Shown here in pieces: positions 61,261-64,000 of a stretch of DNA of 64,000 bases (its first letter is position 1; the number at the start of each line of letters is the position of its first letter). A program made the position numbers and the translations under genes. The stretch is from Prevotellaceae bacterium (GTDB taxonomy: Bacteria; Bacteroidota; Bacteroidia; Bacteroidales; Bacteroidaceae), in the NCBI GenBank assembly GCA_028723525.1, contig JAQYET010000023.1:124001-188000 (forward strand), in the 5' to 3' direction. Under the pieces are notes generated by a model that did no database searches, was not told where the DNA came from, and saw only the letters and a list, made by a program, of their open reading frames with translations.

Positions 61261-64000
61261 ATGAAACAGCAATTTTTAAAGTTATCGCTGTTGCTTCTGA
61301 CTATGCTGTCGGGAGTGCCATTGGAAATCATGGCAGACCGAGACATCAAGCAGTTGCAATTCGGGAAGCAGACCATAGAGGTGGCTTCCGATGAGGAGAT
61401 TACCTTTTATGACCCTTGGGGAACCGAGAACATCAAAGGCACATCTTCCTACAACAGTCAGTCGTTGACTGTATTCAAGCCCGCAGAGGCAGGTAAGTCT
61501 ATCATTATCAAGTTTGAAAAGATAGACCTGCAGCAGTACAGTGACAGGTATTTCATGTACATGAACATCTACAACGGTATCGCAGATGCCGACGGTTCGT
61601 TCACTTTCGCAACGAAAACCTCGGATATCAACTCTTCATCAAGTTTGGATGGACTGGGCGGAACGTTAATGGAGGAGAAACTGTCCGGTACATACACCAA
61701 CCGCACCTATATCTCCACAACAGCCGACGGCGCACTCTCGGTGGGCTTCATGCACAACAACTCCAAGATTTGTGAGGGCTGGGTGGCAAAGGTAAGGAGC
61801 GTGAAGGTGGAAGACATGACCGTCACCGGCGCAGGCTCCGACTACAACAACGTAATAACCGAACTCTCGACAAAGACCGGCATCAACCTTGCAGGAGCCT
61901 ATGTCACCACAACAGGCATAACAAATCCAGACAAGGTGACATCCATCTCATTCACTCTTCCCGAAAACGAGGGCATGGTGGAGCCGACTGCTCTTAAACT
62001 CTTCTACAATGACAAGCCCGTGGATGCCACGGTGGCAGCCGACGGCGAGGGATATAAATTTGTCTTCGAAACCACTCTCTCGCCTGAAACCAACAAATTC
62101 GACATCAGGGGCGACATCCTCGGAACAGCCGCAGTGGGCGCAAAGGTGCGACTCGATGTGAAGAAGATTACCACCGCGGCAATCCCCGACGGCATCACTC
62201 CGTTCACGGCAGGCACGCCGGTGACGATGACAAATCCGGCTATCGTGATAATGACCTCTGCCCCTCAGACCGTTACTGTGGGCGAAACCGCGATGCAGTT
62301 CTATGACGAGGGAGGAAAAGACGGCGTCATTTTCTCGAAGACCAACGGACAGGTGACGTTCCTATCGGGCGTTCCCGGCAAGAAGGTAAAGGTGAAGTTT
62401 AATGTCAATCAGATTTGGCACGGCACACTATACAACCAAGAACTCCGTATATATAATGGTAGCGAAGCAACTCCCGGGAACCTTATCAGCACCCTGCAGA
62501 AGGGCGAATTGGGCGAGTTCAGCTCCACAACGACCGACGGTTCGCTGACAGTGGTGCTGTTCAGCGATGCAAGCAACGATGTGAAAGCCGACGGTTTCGA
62601 GGCCGAGGTTTCTCTATTCACGCCGCAGGCAATGGTGGCAGACAACGCCGAAACAGAGGCGGCATCCACCGAAACGCTATGTGGCGGCGATGAGAAACAG
62701 CCGATTATGAGCGTGAATGTAAAGACTCACAACACCGAACCGGCTCTCACCGCACAGAAGTTCGCTTTCAGCACCAACTCCACAAATGCCAACATAACCC
62801 ACGCTACGCTCTACTACACCGGCAACAAGAAGGAGTTCTCCAACTCTGATGCTAAAAAAGTGGGCGAAACCGACGTAACTGCAGACGCATTTGAGATTAC
62901 CACCACGGCAACAACCGTAAACCTCGGCGAGGGCGACAACTACTTCTGGCTCGCATACAACATCAGCGACGAGGCGAAAGACGGTCAGAAAGTGGCTGCC
63001 AAATTCGTTAAGGCGACTTTCACCGACAATACCACCGCAACCGCCACAACAGACAATGTTGCAGAACGCACGGTAGAAAACGTTGTCTATTCCTATGCCG
63101 ACATGGGAACGAAGACAAACACCGTAAACGGCTCATTGACATTCAAGACAAGGAGCAACAAATACAACAAATACTGCGAAGTGGGCACAGACACCCGTAC
63201 AAACATCTTCAAGCCGAAGCACACAGGTCATGTGGTACAGATTGACTTCACGGAGTTCGACGTGATGTATGCGCCAAACAGTTACGGCACACGTTCCGTT
63301 TTCAAGGTTATAAACGGCAGCAGTGCTTCAGGAGAGGTGCTCTACGAGCTCAAGTCGAGCGACGAACAGACCACCGGACCGGGCAAAATCATACGTTCAA
63401 CAAGTGCCGACGGTGCTCTCACTGTGGTATTTAATCCCAATTCAGATTATTCCTATACCAAGAAAGGTTGGGTGTCAACCGTAAGCGAATACATAAGCAA
63501 AACCAAAGAATATTCGGGTGCCGACGTAACCCATACGAGCACAGGCATCGTTTCGGCAGGTGCCAAAGCGCAGAGTCTGCTTACCCTGAACATCAAGACA
63601 GAAGGCGACCAAGGTACGCTCAATCTCAACGCTGTCACGCTCGACCTGAAGAACACTCAGGCTAACGTAAGCAAGGTGGAACTGTTCTCTGTGGGAAAAA
63701 CCGACCGCGACATCACCGACTCCGACCAAGCCATTGCCACAGCAACGGTTGACGGAACGGCATCGGCGGTTAGCATGAATGTGGCAAATCCCGTGGAACT
63801 TCTGGAAGGAGACAACTTCTTCCGGGTGCTCGTGGATGTGTCTGAAAACGCTGAAGCAGGGCAGAGCATTGATGCAAAGCTCACCTCCGTGAAAGTGAAC
63901 AACGAGGCGAAAGCCGTTGAAAACGGCGACCCTGAAGGTGCTCGTGAGATAAAGAACATCTACTTCTTAAAGAGCGGAAACAACGGAGAGGTAAAGATTA
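61261..64000 (+). CDS. Very large secreted protein under cobalamin control (N-terminal part)
   Basis: Open from ATG to the window edge: 913 codons without a stop. Signal peptide MKQQFLKLSLLLLTMLSGVP. Three rounds of a two-part unit are seen: a CUB-like beta domain (about residues 25-195, 335-460, 610-750; e.g. YFMYMNIYNG, LRIYNGSEATPGNL, VFKVINGSSASGEV, each followed by S-T-xADGALxVxF) and a BNR/sialidase-N-type linker (e.g. AYVTTTGITNPDKV, LNIKTEGDQGTLNL, LEGDNFFRVLVDVS). The C-terminus is unseen. The riboswitch suggests expression when vitamin B12 is scarce, so a role in capturing B12 or a B12-containing substrate at the surface is likely but inferred. Confidence 0.8.
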   Translation, partial: MKQQFLKLSLLLLTMLSGVPLEIMADRDIKQLQFGKQTIEVASDEEITFYDPWGTENIKGTSSYNSQSLTVFKPAEAGKSIIIKFEKIDLQQYSDRYFMYMNIYNGIADADGSFTFATKTSDINSSSSLDGLGGTLMEEKLSGTYTNRTYISTTADGALSVGFMHNNSKICEGWVAKVRSVKVEDMTVTGAGSDYNNVITELSTKTGINLAGAYVTTTGITNPDKVTSISFTLPENEGMVEPTALKLFYNDKPVDATVAADGEGYKFVFETTLSPETNKFDIRGDILGTAAVGAKVRLDVKKITTAAIPDGITPFTAGTPVTMTNPAIVIMTSAPQTVTVGETAMQFYDEGGKDGVIFSKTNGQVTFLSGVPGKKVKVKFNVNQIWHGTLYNQELRIYNGSEATPGNLISTLQKGELGEFSSTTTDGSLTVVLFSDASNDVKADGFEAEVSLFTPQAMVADNAETEAASTETLCGGDEKQPIMSVNVKTHNTEPALTAQKFAFSTNSTNANITHATLYYTGNKKEFSNSDAKKVGETDVTADAFEITTTATTVNLGEGDNYFWLAYNISDEAKDGQKVAAKFVKATFTDNTTATATTDNVAERTVENVVYSYADMGTKTNTVNGSLTFKTRSNKYNKYCEVGTDTRTNIFKPKHTGHVVQIDFTEFDVMYAPNSYGTRSVFKVINGSSASGEVLYELKSSDEQTTGPGKIIRSTSADGALTVVFNPNSDYSYTKKGWVSTVSEYISKTKEYSGADVTHTSTGIVSAGAKAQSLLTLNIKTEGDQGTLNLNAVTLDLKNTQANVSKVELFSVGKTDRDITDSDQAIATATVDGTASAVSMNVANPVELLEGDNFFRVLVDVSENAEAGQSIDAKLTSVKVNNEAKAVENGDPEGAREIKNIYFLKSGNNGEVKI

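Overview
The window looks like the chromosome of an anaerobic Bacteroidales bacterium, most likely a Prevotella-type genus. This is inferred from Bacteroidota-only families (DUF4271, DUF4294, DUF4254, DUF4369), BspA-type leucine-rich repeats, type IX-like C-terminal tails, hybrid two-component regulators, and at least a dozen Bacteroidota promoters with a TAnnTTTG -7 box and often a TTTG or TTG -33 box. A strictly anaerobic THI4-type thiazole synthase fits the same picture. No species can be named from the sequence alone.

Layout. 1-1.9 kb: end of a thiamin operon (thiC, sulfide-dependent thi4, a ThiE/TenI-like gene). 1.9-5.7 kb: a lipoprotein with a cysteine-less thioredoxin fold, a YitT membrane protein and a porin-like barrel. 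5.9-7.5 kb: mobile-element debris (collapsed IS1595-type transposase, rhuM, a small HTH gene). 7.6-20.1 kb: an accessory block of secreted surface proteins, with more gene debris at 11.3-12.5 kb. 20.5-31.3 kb: core genes (pnp; tyrS-yidD-rnpA-hemD-DUF4271; metK) plus a PI-PLC lipoprotein. 31.6-36.8 kb: M16 peptidase, TraB/GumN protein, DUF2975 with its XRE regulator. 37.4-44.6 kb: cysS, an envelope-glycan cluster (acyltransferase, GT9, DUF4254), then acpP-fabF-rnc. 45-53.5 kb: small barrel, broken Bro-N gene, SGNH/MBOAT O-acylation pair, argS, lipoproteins. 54 kb: tRNA-Gln. 54.7-60.7 kb: a hybrid regulator whose kinase half looks dead, DUF2752 and TM2 membrane genes, and a uridine-kinase-like protein. 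60.9 kb to the end: a cobalamin riboswitch in front of a very large secreted protein that runs off the window.

The strongest unexplained signal is a family of five intergenic arrays (20260, 25775, 34684, 44711, 53741). Each is exactly 80 bp and holds four copies of a WWTCGSCGAWW quasi-palindrome at an exact 22-bp period. They lie in divergent, convergent and tandem gene gaps alike, which suggests a DNA-level role rather than transcription termination. Other items of interest are two small-plus-large secreted-protein gene pairs in which only the small protein carries a sorting-like tail, a histidine-kinase fold with Tyr in place of the phospho-accepting His, a family of small leader-like peptides, a 40-bp hairpin duplicated identically 3.9 kb apart, and the riboswitch-controlled giant surface protein.
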